This document shows, piece by piece, positions 50,028 to 59,458 of a stretch of DNA of 64,000 bases. The position numbers and the translations under genes were made by a program. The notes beneath the pieces were generated by a model, which was not told the DNA's origin, made no database searches, and was given only the letters and a program-made list of their open reading frames with translations. Positions within the stretch are counted from its first letter, which is position 1; each line of letters opens with the position of its first letter. The DNA comes from Vagococcus fessus (GTDB lineage Bacteria; Bacillota; Bacilli; Lactobacillales; Vagococcaceae). Where the stretch lies: NCBI RefSeq assembly GCF_003987565.1, contig NZ_NGJY01000001.1, positions 744,001 to 808,000 on the forward strand, given 5' to 3'.

Positions 50028-50504
50028 ATGTCTCATATAAAGAAAAAGAAGAAACTAATAATAATTATCGGTACATCAATTTTATCTCTATTTTTAATTT
50101 ATAATGCTGCTTATTTTTATGTCAGAAGTACTTACCACCCTTACATCACTAATTTTGATACTACAATAAAGAATTTTTCTTATCACAAAACTGACGATAC
50201 TAAACACTATGTCGCAAATGTAAAATATCCTAGTTATGGTAGTTTCACAGGTAACTTGGCTATTAGTACCGCAAATAGTGATTACGGATTAATCATTTGG
50301 CCAAAACACAACTCAGAACCCGAAATAAGCTTACAGGGTTCTATAGAACAACCTATTAAAAATAATGAGAAAAATATGACACTTAATAACGGCTCAATCG
50401 ATTTATCTCATAGCAGTCTGCCTAAAGAAACACAAACGATTGTCTTAAAACTAGAGGAAGAAGCTAAGTTACTTTGGGGCGATGACATTCTAAAAAAACG
50501 CTGA
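50028..50504 (+). CDS. Small membrane-anchored protein of unknown function
   Basis: 158 residues from the ATG that follows AAAGGAG. A lysine-rich start (MSHIKKKKK) and a hydrophobic segment (LIIIIGTSILSLFLIYNAAYFY, written here as a description of about residues 10-30) suggest an N-in, C-out anchor. The remainder is a polar extracytoplasmic domain with SYGSFTGNLAIS and a helical C-terminus. I do not recognise the family. It stands alone on the plus strand between the LacI regulator and nifJ and ends at a terminator shared with nifJ. Confidence 0.75.
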   Translation: MSHIKKKKKLIIIIGTSILSLFLIYNAAYFYVRSTYHPYITNFDTTIKNFSYHKTDDTKHYVANVKYPSYGSFTGNLAISTANSDYGLIIWPKHNSEPEISLQGSIEQPIKNNEKNMTLNNGSIDLSHSSLPKETQTIVLKLEEEAKLLWGDDILKKR

Positions 50505-50535
50505 TCGGATAGTATCCAATCAGCGTTTTTAATTA
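50497..50535. terminator. Bidirectional terminator between the small membrane gene and nifJ
   Basis: Stem AAAAACGCTGAT-GGAT with ATCC-ATCAGCGTTTTT, flanked by A and T runs, between converging genes. Confidence 0.9.
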
Positions 50536-53500
50536 TTCTTTTTCAAGTTTTGCTCTAATCTTTTCTTCTTGTCCTGCAATTCTTGCATAGCGGTAGAATC
50601 TTGCTTTAGCCTGCGCTACAGTTTCATCGAATAACTCTTCAGAAACCTCTTCATCAATCGAACTTAATCTCGCAAAACGAGTTTCAGTCTTCATGAAGTC
50701 TTTCATCTTAGAAAAATCAGGTTTCTTGAAGTCAATCGTCATTGGGTTTTTGCCTTTTTCAGCCAACAATGGATTATAACGATAAAGTGACCAGTAGCCT
50801 GTTTCAACAGCATCTTTTGCTTGTTGAATTGTAATTCCACCAGATATACCATGTTCAATACAAGGTGTATACCCAATAATAAGCGATGGTCCAGGGAATT
50901 TTTCGGCTTCTTCAATTGCTTTAATCGTCTGCATTTGATTGGCACTAGATGAAATTTGAGCCACATAAACGTGTTCATAACTCATGGCAATCACACCTAA
51001 ATCTTTTTTACCTCCACGTTTACCATCAGCTGCAAATTTAGCTACAGCAGACATCGGTGTGGCTTTAGATTTTTGTCCACCTGTATTTGAGTAGACTTCA
51101 TTATCCATGACTAAGATATTCACATCTTCACCACTAGCAATAACGTGGTCTAATCCACCAAAGCCAATATCATACGCCCAACCGTCACCACCGATAATCC
51201 ACTGACTCGGTTTTACAAATAAATCATGACCGTCGTAGATTTCAGCTAGTAACTCATGTTTAGACTGTTCTTCAGCTAGGACTACCTTTAGTTTTTGGGC
51301 GCGTTGTTGCGTCCCTTCACTGCTTGTCATATGTTCCAACCAATCCGTCATAAGCGCTCTTAAATCATCAGAAAGCACTGATAAATCTAAAGCCTCTACC
51401 ATCTTAGTCGCAAGATACTCACGACGAGAGTTATTGGCAAGATACATCCCATAACCATATTCAGCATTGTCTTCAAATAATGAATTGGACCAAGCCGGAC
51501 CTTGTCCTTGATCATTAGTTGTATATGGTGTTGACGGCGCTGCTGCACCAAAAATTGATGAACACCCTGTTGCATTAGCCATCATCAAACGGTCACCATA
51601 CAACTGTGTTAATAGTTTAATATAAGGTGTTTCACCACAACCCGAACAAGCTCCCGAAAATTCAATTAACGGTTTTTGAAATTGTGAGCCTTTAACAGAA
51701 CCTAGCTTAACTGGGTTATCTTTTGTTTTTAACGTCATAGCGAACGCCCAATTAATCGCTTCTTCTTTCATTTCTTCGTAAGGTTTCATTTCTAAAGCCT
51801 TACCTTTAGCCGGACAAACCTCAACGCAGAGACCACATCCTGTACAATCCTCTAATGACACTTGAATACGGTAATTCAGTCCATCTGCTCCACGCATCTC
51901 ACGGGTTATGAAGCCTTCAGGTGCTTCTTCCATCTCCTCATCGTCCGCTAAGAATGGACGAATTGCAGCATGCGGACAGACAAAGGCACATTCATTACAC
52001 ATTGTACATTTATCCACATCCCAAACTGGAACTTCTAAGGCAATACCTCGTTTTTCAAAGGCAGCGGTTCCTAATGGCATTCGACCATCAGTCATATTGT
52101 TCGCTTTTAAATCACCTACTGTTAGAGAGTTTCCTTCTTGTCTGTTTACTGGATCCACAATATTAAAGACAAATGATGGTTTATCTTCAGGATCTGTTTT
52201 TACTTCAACAGTATCTGTTAACCATGCTTCAGAGACTTCTACTTTATTTAATAACGCAACCGTTCTATCAATAGCCTCAAAGTTCTTCTCAACAACGGCT
52301 TGAGATTTCTTGCCGTAAACTTTTTGAACTTGATCTTTCATCAGACTTATAGCTGTTTCTTGTGGAATTAAATCCATTAATTCAAAGAATGCCGTCTGCA
52401 TAATCGTATTGATACGTTGACCTAGACCAACTTCTTTCGCTAACGCCATCGCATTGATTGTATAAAAGTTAATATTTTTCTCGACCATTTCTTTTTTCAA
52501 TTGACTCGGTAGATTTTTAACTAACTGTTCTTCTGTCCAAATCGTATTGAGTAAGAAGGTGCCTCCTGGTTTAAGACCTTTTAACAAATCATAATTATAT
52601 AAATACGATGAATTATGACAGGCTACAAAATTTGGATTTTCTACTAAGTACGTAGATTTAATCGGTTCTTTCCCAAAGCGAAGATGAGAGACTGTTAACC
52701 CACCTGCTTTTTTAGAGTCATAAGAAAAATAACCTTGGGCATATAAATCCGTATAATCTCCAATAATTTTAATAGAAGATTTATTTGCACTAACTGTTCC
52801 ATCAGAACCGAATCCCCAGAATTTCGCTTGGAAGGTTTCTTCTGGTGTTAAATCGAGTTTACCTGATGTTGGGAGTGATAGATGCGTCACATCATCTACG
52901 ATACCAATAGTGAAACGCTCTTTCATTTCTGATTTTGGTCGTTTTAATTCATCAAATACTGCAACAATTTGGTCAGGTGTACAATCTTTAGACCCTAATC
53001 CGTAACGTCCCCCAATAATTACAGGACGCGCTTCTGAATTATACATCGCACTTTGAACATCTAATAGCAACGGCTCGCCACCAGCACCTGGTTCTTTCGT
53101 TCTGTCTAATACAGCCATTGATTTAACCGTATCAGGAACACAAGCTAAGAAATCCTCTACAGGGAATGGACGGTATAATCTGATATTAATATGACCGACT
53201 TTACGACCTGAGGCATTTAGATAATCTACAGTTTGTTGGACAACTGGTGCCACACTTCCGATAGAGACAATCACTTCTTCCGCATCGTCTGCTCCATAAT
53301 AATTAACCAAATCATAGTCTGTTCCGCGTAACTTATTAATTTCTTGCATATAGTTACGAACAATACCTGGTACTGCTAAATAGTGCGAGTTGACGGTTTC
53401 TCTTTGTTGGAAATGAATGTCATCATTTTGGTTCATTCCACTGATATGTGGATGATTCGGATTCATACTTTTCGCTCTAAATTCAGCCAATTTTTCTTGA

Positions 53501-54084
53501 TTGACTAATCCTTTTATTTCATCATATTCTAAAATATCTACTTTTTGAATTTCATGACTGGTTCTAAACCCATCAAAGAAACTCATAACAGGTAGACTTG
53601 CTTCAATCGCAGCAAGATGAGCTACGGCAGATAAATCCATGACTTCTTGTACCGTACTCTCAGCTAGCATCACAACACCTGTTTGACGCGCTGCCATCAC
53701 ATCACCATGGTCGCCAAAAATACTTAACGCACTCGTTGCGACAGCACGACTTGCCACATGGAAAACTGCAGGTAATAATTCCCCTGCCATTTTATACATA
53801 TTTGGAATCATAAGTAATAACCCTTGTGAGGCTGTATAAGTTGTTGTTAATGCTCCTGATTTAAGTGAACCATGAACTACTCCAGCTGCACCAGCTTCTG
53901 ATTGCATCTCAACCACTTTGACCGGATGACCAAATATATTTTTCTTCCCTTCAGCTGACCATTCATCGACTAGTTCGGCCATGCTTGAACTAGGTGTGAT
54001 AGGGTAAATGGCTGCTAACTCAGTAAACGCATAGGAAATGTAAGCAGCTGCTGTGCCGCCATCCATTGTTTTTCTTTGTCTCAT
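50533..54084 (-). CDS. nifJ: Pyruvate:ferredoxin (flavodoxin) oxidoreductase
   Basis: 1183 residues, single-chain PFOR. From the N-terminus: AYISYAFTELAAIYPITPSS (TPP pyrimidine domain), a transketolase C-like domain, two [4Fe-4S] motifs CTMCNECAFVCP (about 690) and CTGCGLCVEVCP (about 742), then the TPP domain with CSGCGETPY (about 810) and GDGWAYDIGFGG (about 960). It oxidises pyruvate and CoA to acetyl-CoA and CO2, reducing ferredoxin or flavodoxin. All cluster cysteines are present. The enzyme is oxygen sensitive and uncommon among lactic acid bacteria. ATG chosen at the conserved MRQRKTMDG start. Confidence 0.95.
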   Translation of the reverse strand: MRQRKTMDGGTAAAYISYAFTELAAIYPITPSSSMAELVDEWSAEGKKNIFGHPVKVVEMQSEAGAAGVVHGSLKSGALTTTYTASQGLLLMIPNMYKMAGELLPAVFHVASRAVATSALSIFGDHGDVMAARQTGVVMLAESTVQEVMDLSAVAHLAAIEASLPVMSFFDGFRTSHEIQKVDILEYDEIKGLVNQEKLAEFRAKSMNPNHPHISGMNQNDDIHFQQRETVNSHYLAVPGIVRNYMQEINKLRGTDYDLVNYYGADDAEEVIVSIGSVAPVVQQTVDYLNASGRKVGHINIRLYRPFPVEDFLACVPDTVKSMAVLDRTKEPGAGGEPLLLDVQSAMYNSEARPVIIGGRYGLGSKDCTPDQIVAVFDELKRPKSEMKERFTIGIVDDVTHLSLPTSGKLDLTPEETFQAKFWGFGSDGTVSANKSSIKIIGDYTDLYAQGYFSYDSKKAGGLTVSHLRFGKEPIKSTYLVENPNFVACHNSSYLYNYDLLKGLKPGGTFLLNTIWTEEQLVKNLPSQLKKEMVEKNINFYTINAMALAKEVGLGQRINTIMQTAFFELMDLIPQETAISLMKDQVQKVYGKKSQAVVEKNFEAIDRTVALLNKVEVSEAWLTDTVEVKTDPEDKPSFVFNIVDPVNRQEGNSLTVGDLKANNMTDGRMPLGTAAFEKRGIALEVPVWDVDKCTMCNECAFVCPHAAIRPFLADDEEMEEAPEGFITREMRGADGLNYRIQVSLEDCTGCGLCVEVCPAKGKALEMKPYEEMKEEAINWAFAMTLKTKDNPVKLGSVKGSQFQKPLIEFSGACSGCGETPYIKLLTQLYGDRLMMANATGCSSIFGAAAPSTPYTTNDQGQGPAWSNSLFEDNAEYGYGMYLANNSRREYLATKMVEALDLSVLSDDLRALMTDWLEHMTSSEGTQQRAQKLKVVLAEEQSKHELLAEIYDGHDLFVKPSQWIIGGDGWAYDIGFGGLDHVIASGEDVNILVMDNEVYSNTGGQKSKATPMSAVAKFAADGKRGGKKDLGVIAMSYEHVYVAQISSSANQMQTIKAIEEAEKFPGPSLIIGYTPCIEHGISGGITIQQAKDAVETGYWSLYRYNPLLAEKGKNPMTIDFKKPDFSKMKDFMKTETRFARLSSIDEEVSEELFDETVAQAKARFYRYARIAGQEEKIRAKLEKE

Positions 54085-54123
54085 TTGAGTCGCTTCCTTC
54101 TCTTGTTTTATTAATAACACTAG

Positions 54124-54176
54124 ACCTAAATAGGTTTCTCACTTAGTAGTATAAACGAAAATGTTACTTTTAGTAA
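54124..54176 (-). promoter_or_regulatory. nifJ promoter with downstream inverted repeat
   Basis: TTACTA (54171-54176), 17 bp, TATACT (54148-54153). Just after the expected start lies ACCTAAATAGGT (54124-54135), a 5-bp-arm inverted repeat that could be an operator. Confidence 0.55.
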
Positions 54177-54229
54177 GGATAATCCTTTTATTTTAATAGT
54201 TTCACAATCTTTTCAACCGTATTTATAAT

Positions 54230-54268
54230 AAAAAACAAACACATACTGGTAAGCAGTACATGTTTGTT
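54230..54268 (-). terminator. Terminator after the methyltransferase
   Basis: Imperfect stem AACAAACACATACT with AGTACATGTTTGTT, 6-nt loop, followed on the minus strand by a T-run. Confidence 0.65.
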
Positions 54269-54278
54269 GATTTAACGT

Positions 54279-55016
54279 CTATTTTTTACAAACAAAGAAC
54301 CAACGTGTTGAATTTTCTGATGGTTTTTCATCTGTGAAATCTGCGTATATTTCGATATTAGTAAAGTTTGCACTTTCTAGCATCATATAATAATTATCAA
54401 GCGAATAGGTTCTTTCTTGATGAAGCTCATCATGACGAATGAATTTTTCATCTTCAGGATTTTCTTTAACGAAGAACGTTAAATTATGTTCGATACTATG
54501 GTCCTTTTCACCTTGATAGCTGTCCCATAGGAAAGCAAAATCATCAGTTTGATAATGGTAACTGTATTCTGGGAATACTTCATCAACTTGGAAAATAGAA
54601 TGAACATCAAACATAAATGTGCCGCCTTCTTCAAGGGCTTGATAAACTGAATCAAAAACTTGCTGAACGGATTCTTGGTTTGGCATGTAGCAAAGCGAAT
54701 CAGAATAACACGTGATTGCTTCATATGTCCCTAGCTCTGATAAATCCATCATGTCGCCCTGAACAAATTGAACTTCAACGCCTTCTTCTTCCGCACGCTC
54801 ACTAGCAATTGATAACATCTCTTCTGAAAGATCAACTGCGATTACTTCATAACCGTCTCGAGAAAAATCACACGCAAGAGCACCTGTCCCACAAGCTAAT
54901 TCTAAAATACGTTTTGTATCCGTTGGTAAATGTCTTTTCGTGAAGTTTAACCATTCTGTATAAAGAAATGGGTCCATAACCTCATCATAGACTAAAGCGA
55001 ATGTCTTATATAACAA
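54279..55016 (-). CDS. Class I SAM-dependent methyltransferase
   Basis: 245 residues. The SAM loop is ILELACGTGALACDFS, followed by IAVDLSEEML and VQGDMMDL. The start is a TTG (55014-55016), just 1 bp after the rsfS stop and preceded by GGTGG inside the end of rsfS, so translation is likely coupled. It is regularly found after rsfS in this order; the methyl acceptor is unknown. Confidence 0.85.
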   Translation of the reverse strand: MLYKTFALVYDEVMDPFLYTEWLNFTKRHLPTDTKRILELACGTGALACDFSRDGYEVIAVDLSEEMLSIASERAEEEGVEVQFVQGDMMDLSELGTYEAITCYSDSLCYMPNQESVQQVFDSVYQALEEGGTFMFDVHSIFQVDEVFPEYSYHYQTDDFAFLWDSYQGEKDHSIEHNLTFFVKENPEDEKFIRHDELHQERTYSLDNYYMMLESANFTNIEIYADFTDEKPSENSTRWFFVCKK

Positions 55017-55017
55017 T

Positions 55018-55371
55018 CTAGTCCACCATACCTGTTACGTCGACCATTGGTGCGTCTGACCATAATTTTTCTAAATTATAGAAGCTACGTTCTTCTCCGT
55101 GGAAGACGTGTAATACGATATCGCCTAAATCTGCTAATACCCATTTACCTGATTCTTTCCCCTCGATACGTCCTACTTCAATTCCTTGTTCACGTGCCGC
55201 ATTGGCTACTGAATCAACGATAGCCCCAACTTGTTTTTCACTGTTACCGTGACAAATAACAAAGTAATCTGCTAATAATGAGATACCTTGTACGTCTAAT
55301 GCGATGATTTCCTCGCCTCGTTTGTCGTCTATTGCTTTTACTACTACTTCTAATAACTGTTTGCTTTCTAT
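55018..55371 (-). CDS. rsfS: Ribosomal silencing factor RsfS, non-AUG start
   Basis: 117 residues. The frame runs ESKQLLEVVVKAIDDKRGEE, LLADYFVICHGNSEKQV, RIEGKESGKWVLADLGDIVL and FYNLEKLWSDAP, a textbook RsfS that binds L14 and blocks subunit joining. There is no in-frame ATG, GTG or TTG before the last dozen codons, and in-frame TAA-TAG lies just upstream. The codons after AGGAGGG are ATT, ATC, ATA; I place the start at ATA (55369-55371) for its 8-nt spacing, with ATT (55375-55377) as alternative. It lies 15 bp behind yqeK. Confidence 0.88.
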   Translation of the reverse strand: MESKQLLEVVVKAIDDKRGEEIIALDVQGISLLADYFVICHGNSEKQVGAIVDSVANAAREQGIEVGRIEGKESGKWVLADLGDIVLHVFHGEERSFYNLEKLWSDAPMVDVTGMVD

Positions 55372-55386
55372 GATAATTCCCTCCTA

Positions 55387-55986
55387 TTATTTAACAACCC
55401 AATGGTTATATGTTTCTAATGTTTTTGGATAAATCAGTGCTTCTTGTTTTACCAAATATAACAATGTTTGTTTCGTTTCAAAAGCGACTGCTTCATCTAA
55501 ATCTGATAATGCGATTTTTCTTGCTTCAGCAACAACTGGAAAGTCTCGGCCACGTTCAACATAATCCGCTACATAAATGATTTTTGATAGTAAACTCATC
55601 TCTTTCGCACCTGTCGTATGGTATCTAATCGCATTTAAAATATCCTCGTCTGTAATGCCAAGCTCAGCTCTCACAAGTTCTGCACCTGCAACACCATGCC
55701 AGATGGCGTTACCAAATGGGATTAACTCATCCGATAGTTGATTGTCTTTTATCACTTGAATCATCTCATCATCCGGGCGCTCTTTAGCATAATCATGAGT
55801 CAAAGCAGCGATGCTGACTTTTTCAGGATCACCTTTGTACAACTCACATAACTCCAGAGCCATCTCTTCTACTCGCAACACATGAGCAAATCTTTTCGCA
55901 CTCATTTGTGCTGACACTTTTCCAAGTAATACGTCTCGTGTATGTGGACTAAACGCTTCGCTATAAATCAGTTCAGTTTTAGCCAT
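55387..55986 (-). CDS. yqeK: HD-domain hydrolase YqeK
   Basis: 199 residues. The HD metal motif is spread over KRFAHVLRVEEMALEL, ALTHDYAKE and NAIWHGVAGAELV. YqeK proteins are symmetrical Ap4A hydrolases that clear dinucleoside tetraphosphates. The start overlaps the nadD end by 8 bp. Confidence 0.93.
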   Translation of the reverse strand: MAKTELIYSEAFSPHTRDVLLGKVSAQMSAKRFAHVLRVEEMALELCELYKGDPEKVSIAALTHDYAKERPDDEMIQVIKDNQLSDELIPFGNAIWHGVAGAELVRAELGITDEDILNAIRYHTTGAKEMSLLSKIIYVADYVERGRDFPVVAEARKIALSDLDEAVAFETKQTLLYLVKQEALIYPKTLETYNHWVVK

Positions 55987-56575
55987 GCTGATACAATCCC
56001 TTCTTATCTATATAGTCTATCACATTTTTAGGTAAGAGGTAATCCACTGTGCCTCCTGTCGAGATTTTCTCTCGAATATAAGAGGAACTGATATCCATCA
56101 TCGGCACCTCTACCCACTTAACAGGATAGTCAGATGTTAAAGGGTAACCTGGGCGATTAACACCTACAAGTTGTACTATTTTTATAAGGTCATCTATACG
56201 ATGCCATTTTGGTAAATAGTCAACCATATCGCCACCAATGATAAAATAATACTCTTTGTCTGGATGTTGGGACGTTAATTCCGCCATTGTATCATAGGTG
56301 TAACTTTTACCTTGTCGTTCAATTTCAATCGTCTCAATTTCCATAGAAGAACTATCATCTACTAGCGCTAACTTCAACATCTCAATCCTATGAGAGGCTG
56401 AGATTGTTTTTTTAGGGTCAACGTGCGGAGATTCGAAAGATGGCATAAGATAGATTTTATCTAGCTCTAACTGATGATACACTTGGCTTGCTACTATTAA
56501 ATGAGCGTAATGCACCGGATTAAAATTACCACCTAATATCCCAACACGTTCCTTTTTTTTTGATTGTCCTGCCAA
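55979..56575 (-). CDS. nadD: Nicotinate-nucleotide adenylyltransferase
   Basis: 198 residues. GILGGNFNPVHYAHLIVA is the ATP site and MDISSSYIREKI the second conserved block. It makes deamido-NAD from nicotinate mononucleotide. In the yqeG-yqeH-yhbY-nadD-yqeK-rsfS operon. Confidence 0.96.
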   Translation of the reverse strand: MAGQSKKKERVGILGGNFNPVHYAHLIVASQVYHQLELDKIYLMPSFESPHVDPKKTISASHRIEMLKLALVDDSSSMEIETIEIERQGKSYTYDTMAELTSQHPDKEYYFIIGGDMVDYLPKWHRIDDLIKIVQLVGVNRPGYPLTSDYPVKWVEVPMMDISSSYIREKISTGGTVDYLLPKNVIDYIDKKGLYQHG

Positions 56576-56598
56576 ACTCCCTCAGCACTCCTTTAAAA

Positions 56599-56910
56599 TT
56601 AAATTTTGCGAACGTCGATAGAAATTTTTTGGAACTTCTCTTTTGATGATGGTTTAAATACCACTAAGACACGTCCAATAATTTGAACAACGTCACAATT
56701 GATAGCTTGTGTTAAAGCTTCGGCTACGTCATCAGCAACCTCATCTGTATTTTGTAACAAACTAATTTTAATTAGTTCACGACGTTCTAATGTTTCCTCG
56801 ATTTGATCAATAACTGATTCTGTTAATCCACCTTTACCGATTTGGATGATTGGGTTTAAATGATGTGCTTCGCTTCTTAAAAAGCGTTTTTGTTTTCCTC
56901 TTAATTCCAT
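56599..56910 (-). CDS. yhbY: CRM-domain RNA-binding protein YhbY
   Basis: 103 residues. LRGKQKRFLRSEAHHLNPIIQIGKGGLT is split here only by length limits; the IGKGGLT loop is the CRM RNA-binding signature. It associates with pre-50S particles. Confidence 0.93.
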   Translation of the reverse strand: MELRGKQKRFLRSEAHHLNPIIQIGKGGLTESVIDQIEETLERRELIKISLLQNTDEVADDVAEALTQAINCDVVQIIGRVLVVFKPSSKEKFQKISIDVRKI

Positions 56911-56954
56911 TATATATAGCCTCTTTTCTAATGATCTCTTAAACGAGTCAACTC

Positions 56955-58064
56955 TTAAATTAATGCTTTACGACGTAATACATCTACGCCTTTTGGTGCC
57001 CATCCCGCTACCACACATGGTGATGTGATTGTAATCCAACCTAAACCGGCAAAGACAATATCTGTATTTTCTTTAACTGAAAATTCAAATCTAACTAGGT
57101 CTGGGAAGTCCCCTACTTCGTCAGCTTGAGGTGGTGTTAATAAGCCACCCGCATGTTTTTTATAAAACTCATCTGCTTTTTCAGTTTTAGTACGGTGAAT
57201 ATCCACATCGTTAGAAACATACGTGATAAATGATGTCTTATCACCTTGGATATAATCAAAGCGAGCTAGCCCGCCTAAGAATAATGTTTGACCCGCATTT
57301 AATTGGTAAACTTTAGGTTTAATTTCTTTAGTTGGCGCTACAATTCTCAAGTCTTTTTTACCTAAGTAATGAGCCATTTGGAATTTATGAATAATTCCTG
57401 GTGTGTCGATTAAGTTTTTACCATCTTCTAAAGGAATTTCAATCTTATCTAATGTCGTTCCTGGGAATTGAGATGTTGTAATGAGCTCTTGAACACCTGC
57501 TGTTGATTTAATAATGGCATTAATTAACGTTGACTTCCCAACATTAGTAACACCCACGACATACACATCGCGACCTTTACGGTATTTTTCAATTGTTTTA
57601 AGTAAATCTTCCATCTCAGCTGGCTTCTTAGCACTTGTTAACATCACTTCTTCAGGACGTAGCCCTGCTTCATGAGCACGTTCACGCATCCATTGTGTTA
57701 ATTTACCACGCTTTAGAGATTTTGGTAAAATATCTACTTTATTCCCAACTAAAAGAACCGGGTTATTCCCGATAAAACGATGTAATCCTGGAATTAAACT
57801 TCCATTAAAATCAAAAATATCAACAACATTAACGATTAAAGCATCTTCTTGACCGATTCCATTTAACAATCGTAAGAAGTCATCATCTGTTAATGCAACA
57901 TCTTGAATGTCGTTATAATGACGTAATCTAAAACAACGTTGGCAATACACATCGCCAGATTCTAGTCCTTTTTGTAAAGCTGAATTAGGTGTATAACCTA
58001 AGCCTTCTTTATCTTCTGTTTGGATTTCTGATCCGCATCCTATACAACGAATTTCTTCTTCCAT
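56955..58064 (-). CDS. yqeH: Circularly permuted GTPase YqeH
   Basis: 369 residues. A zinc finger CIGCG...CQRCF opens the protein; the GTPase motifs appear in permuted order, NKVD (G4) before GVTNVGKST (G1) and DTPG (G3). YqeH acts in 30S subunit assembly. ATG overlaps the yqeG stop by 1 bp. Confidence 0.95.
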   Translation of the reverse strand: MEEEIRCIGCGSEIQTEDKEGLGYTPNSALQKGLESGDVYCQRCFRLRHYNDIQDVALTDDDFLRLLNGIGQEDALIVNVVDIFDFNGSLIPGLHRFIGNNPVLLVGNKVDILPKSLKRGKLTQWMRERAHEAGLRPEEVMLTSAKKPAEMEDLLKTIEKYRKGRDVYVVGVTNVGKSTLINAIIKSTAGVQELITTSQFPGTTLDKIEIPLEDGKNLIDTPGIIHKFQMAHYLGKKDLRIVAPTKEIKPKVYQLNAGQTLFLGGLARFDYIQGDKTSFITYVSNDVDIHRTKTEKADEFYKKHAGGLLTPPQADEVGDFPDLVRFEFSVKENTDIVFAGLGWITITSPCVVAGWAPKGVDVLRRKALI

Positions 58065-58591
58065 TATGATAAATCACCTCTCCATTTCATATCAGAGTTA
58101 TTTTTCTTTAAATGTGTCATAATCATTTTTTCCATGGCACGATTAGGCTTCGTATTCCATGCGTCAGATGACACGATAGGTTTCACTAAAATTGAACGAA
58201 TACCCGCACTATTAGATGCTTTAATATCCGTCATCAACTGGTCCCCTACCATTACAATATTTTCTTTTGGTAAGTTTAATTTTTTAGCCGCCTCGTTCAT
58301 CCCTTTAGTAAAGGGCTTAAGAGCACGCGCTACATAATCTAAACCTAAATGAGAAATCGCACGCTCGACACGTTCAGCTTTATTGTTAGACACAACAATA
58401 ACAGGAATTCCTGCCGCCTTCATACTTTCAATCCAGTTTAAAAGTTCTTCGGTACCATCCGGATTGTTCCAAGCGATTAATGTGTTATCTAAATCCGTCA
58501 AAACAGCTCTAATATCATGTTTCGCTAATTCTTCCGGTGTTAGTTGATAGATTGCTTCTAGCATCCATGTTGGTTTGTAATTTAAAAACAT
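58064..58591 (-). CDS. yqeG: HAD-family (IIIA) phosphatase YqeG
   Basis: 175 residues from MFLNYKPTWMLEAIY after AAAGGAG. The HAD motif I is LTDLDNTLIAW and GDQLMTDIKASN is motif IV. Substrate unknown; the gene is tightly linked to the YqeH GTPase. Confidence 0.92.
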   Translation of the reverse strand: MFLNYKPTWMLEAIYQLTPEELAKHDIRAVLTDLDNTLIAWNNPDGTEELLNWIESMKAAGIPVIVVSNNKAERVERAISHLGLDYVARALKPFTKGMNEAAKKLNLPKENIVMVGDQLMTDIKASNSAGIRSILVKPIVSSDAWNTKPNRAMEKMIMTHLKKNNSDMKWRGDLS

Positions 58592-58733
58592 AGTAGCTCC
58601 TTTCAAGCTGTTCAGTTTACTTAACTGATGTTTCATCTGAACTTAAAAAACAGGCGTACTAGACAGTACCCCTATTATCCTTACTATTATACCTTATTTT
58701 GAGGTTGATTTCATCCTATTTAAAGGAGAATGC

Positions 58734-58778
58734 AAAAAAAAGAATAAGATATGAAAAATATCTTACTCTTTTTGAGCA
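58734..58778 (-). terminator. Terminator after the acetyltransferase
   Basis: Stem AAAAGAATAAGATAT with ATATCTTACTCTTTTT (one mismatch), flanked by A and T runs. Confidence 0.75.
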
Positions 58779-58785
58779 ACTCTAT

Positions 58786-59406
58786 CTAGTTGTGATTTCG
58801 TTCTTCCCAATACATGGTATGTTTATCCTGCCAATACTTTTTATCTTCATCAGAAACGTCACGTAGAACACGACAAGGATTGCCAGCGGCTATACTATTT
58901 TCTGGAATATCTTTTGTCACGACAGAACCAGAACCAATGACAACATTATTACCAATTGTTACACCTGGATTAACTGTCGTATTTCCGCCAATCCAAACGT
59001 TGTTCCCTATTTTTATTTCAGAACCAAACTCTAATCCCGAATTTCTAATTTCAGCATCTAATGGATGTCCTGCCGTGAATAGACTTACTCTTGGCGCAAA
59101 CATCACATTGTCACCAATGGTTATATTAGCTACATCCAACATAATACAGTCAAAGTTAGCGTAAAAATTTTCACCAATTGATATATTTTTTCCATAATCA
59201 CATCTAAACGGAGGTTCAATGTAAAACTCTGAACCTGTATTCTTTAGCAATTTTTTTAATAACTTTGTTCTCTCTTCTAACTCTGTTTCTTTTGTTTGAT
59301 TAAATAAACGTGTTAAATGACGACATGCAAAAAAATCATCACGTAGTTCTTGATCATTAGCCATATACATGTCGCCTGCTAACATTTTTTCCTTTTCAGT
59401 TCTCAT
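58786..59406 (-). CDS. Maltose/galactoside O-acetyltransferase-like enzyme
   Basis: 206 residues from MRTEKEKMLAGDMYMANDQ, the common start of the family; AGGAGA lies about 11 nt upstream. A mac N-terminal domain is followed by left-handed hexapeptide repeats (ISIGENFYANFDC, ITIGDNVMFAPRV, IKIGNNVWIGGNTTV) and the catalytic His in LFTAGHPLDAE. It acetylates sugars with acetyl-CoA; the in vivo acceptor is unclear. Confidence 0.9.
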   Translation of the reverse strand: MRTEKEKMLAGDMYMANDQELRDDFFACRHLTRLFNQTKETELEERTKLLKKLLKNTGSEFYIEPPFRCDYGKNISIGENFYANFDCIMLDVANITIGDNVMFAPRVSLFTAGHPLDAEIRNSGLEFGSEIKIGNNVWIGGNTTVNPGVTIGNNVVIGSGSVVTKDIPENSIAAGNPCRVLRDVSDEDKKYWQDKHTMYWEERNHN

Positions 59407-59458
59407 TTTATAACTTATCTCCTGACATTTATATTTCACTTTTAAATTATCCGCTTTC

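Noticed and set aside
54165-54215. Rex operator upstream of nifJ
   Set aside because: Only a TTGTGAAA half-site is present on the minus strand; the second half is missing.
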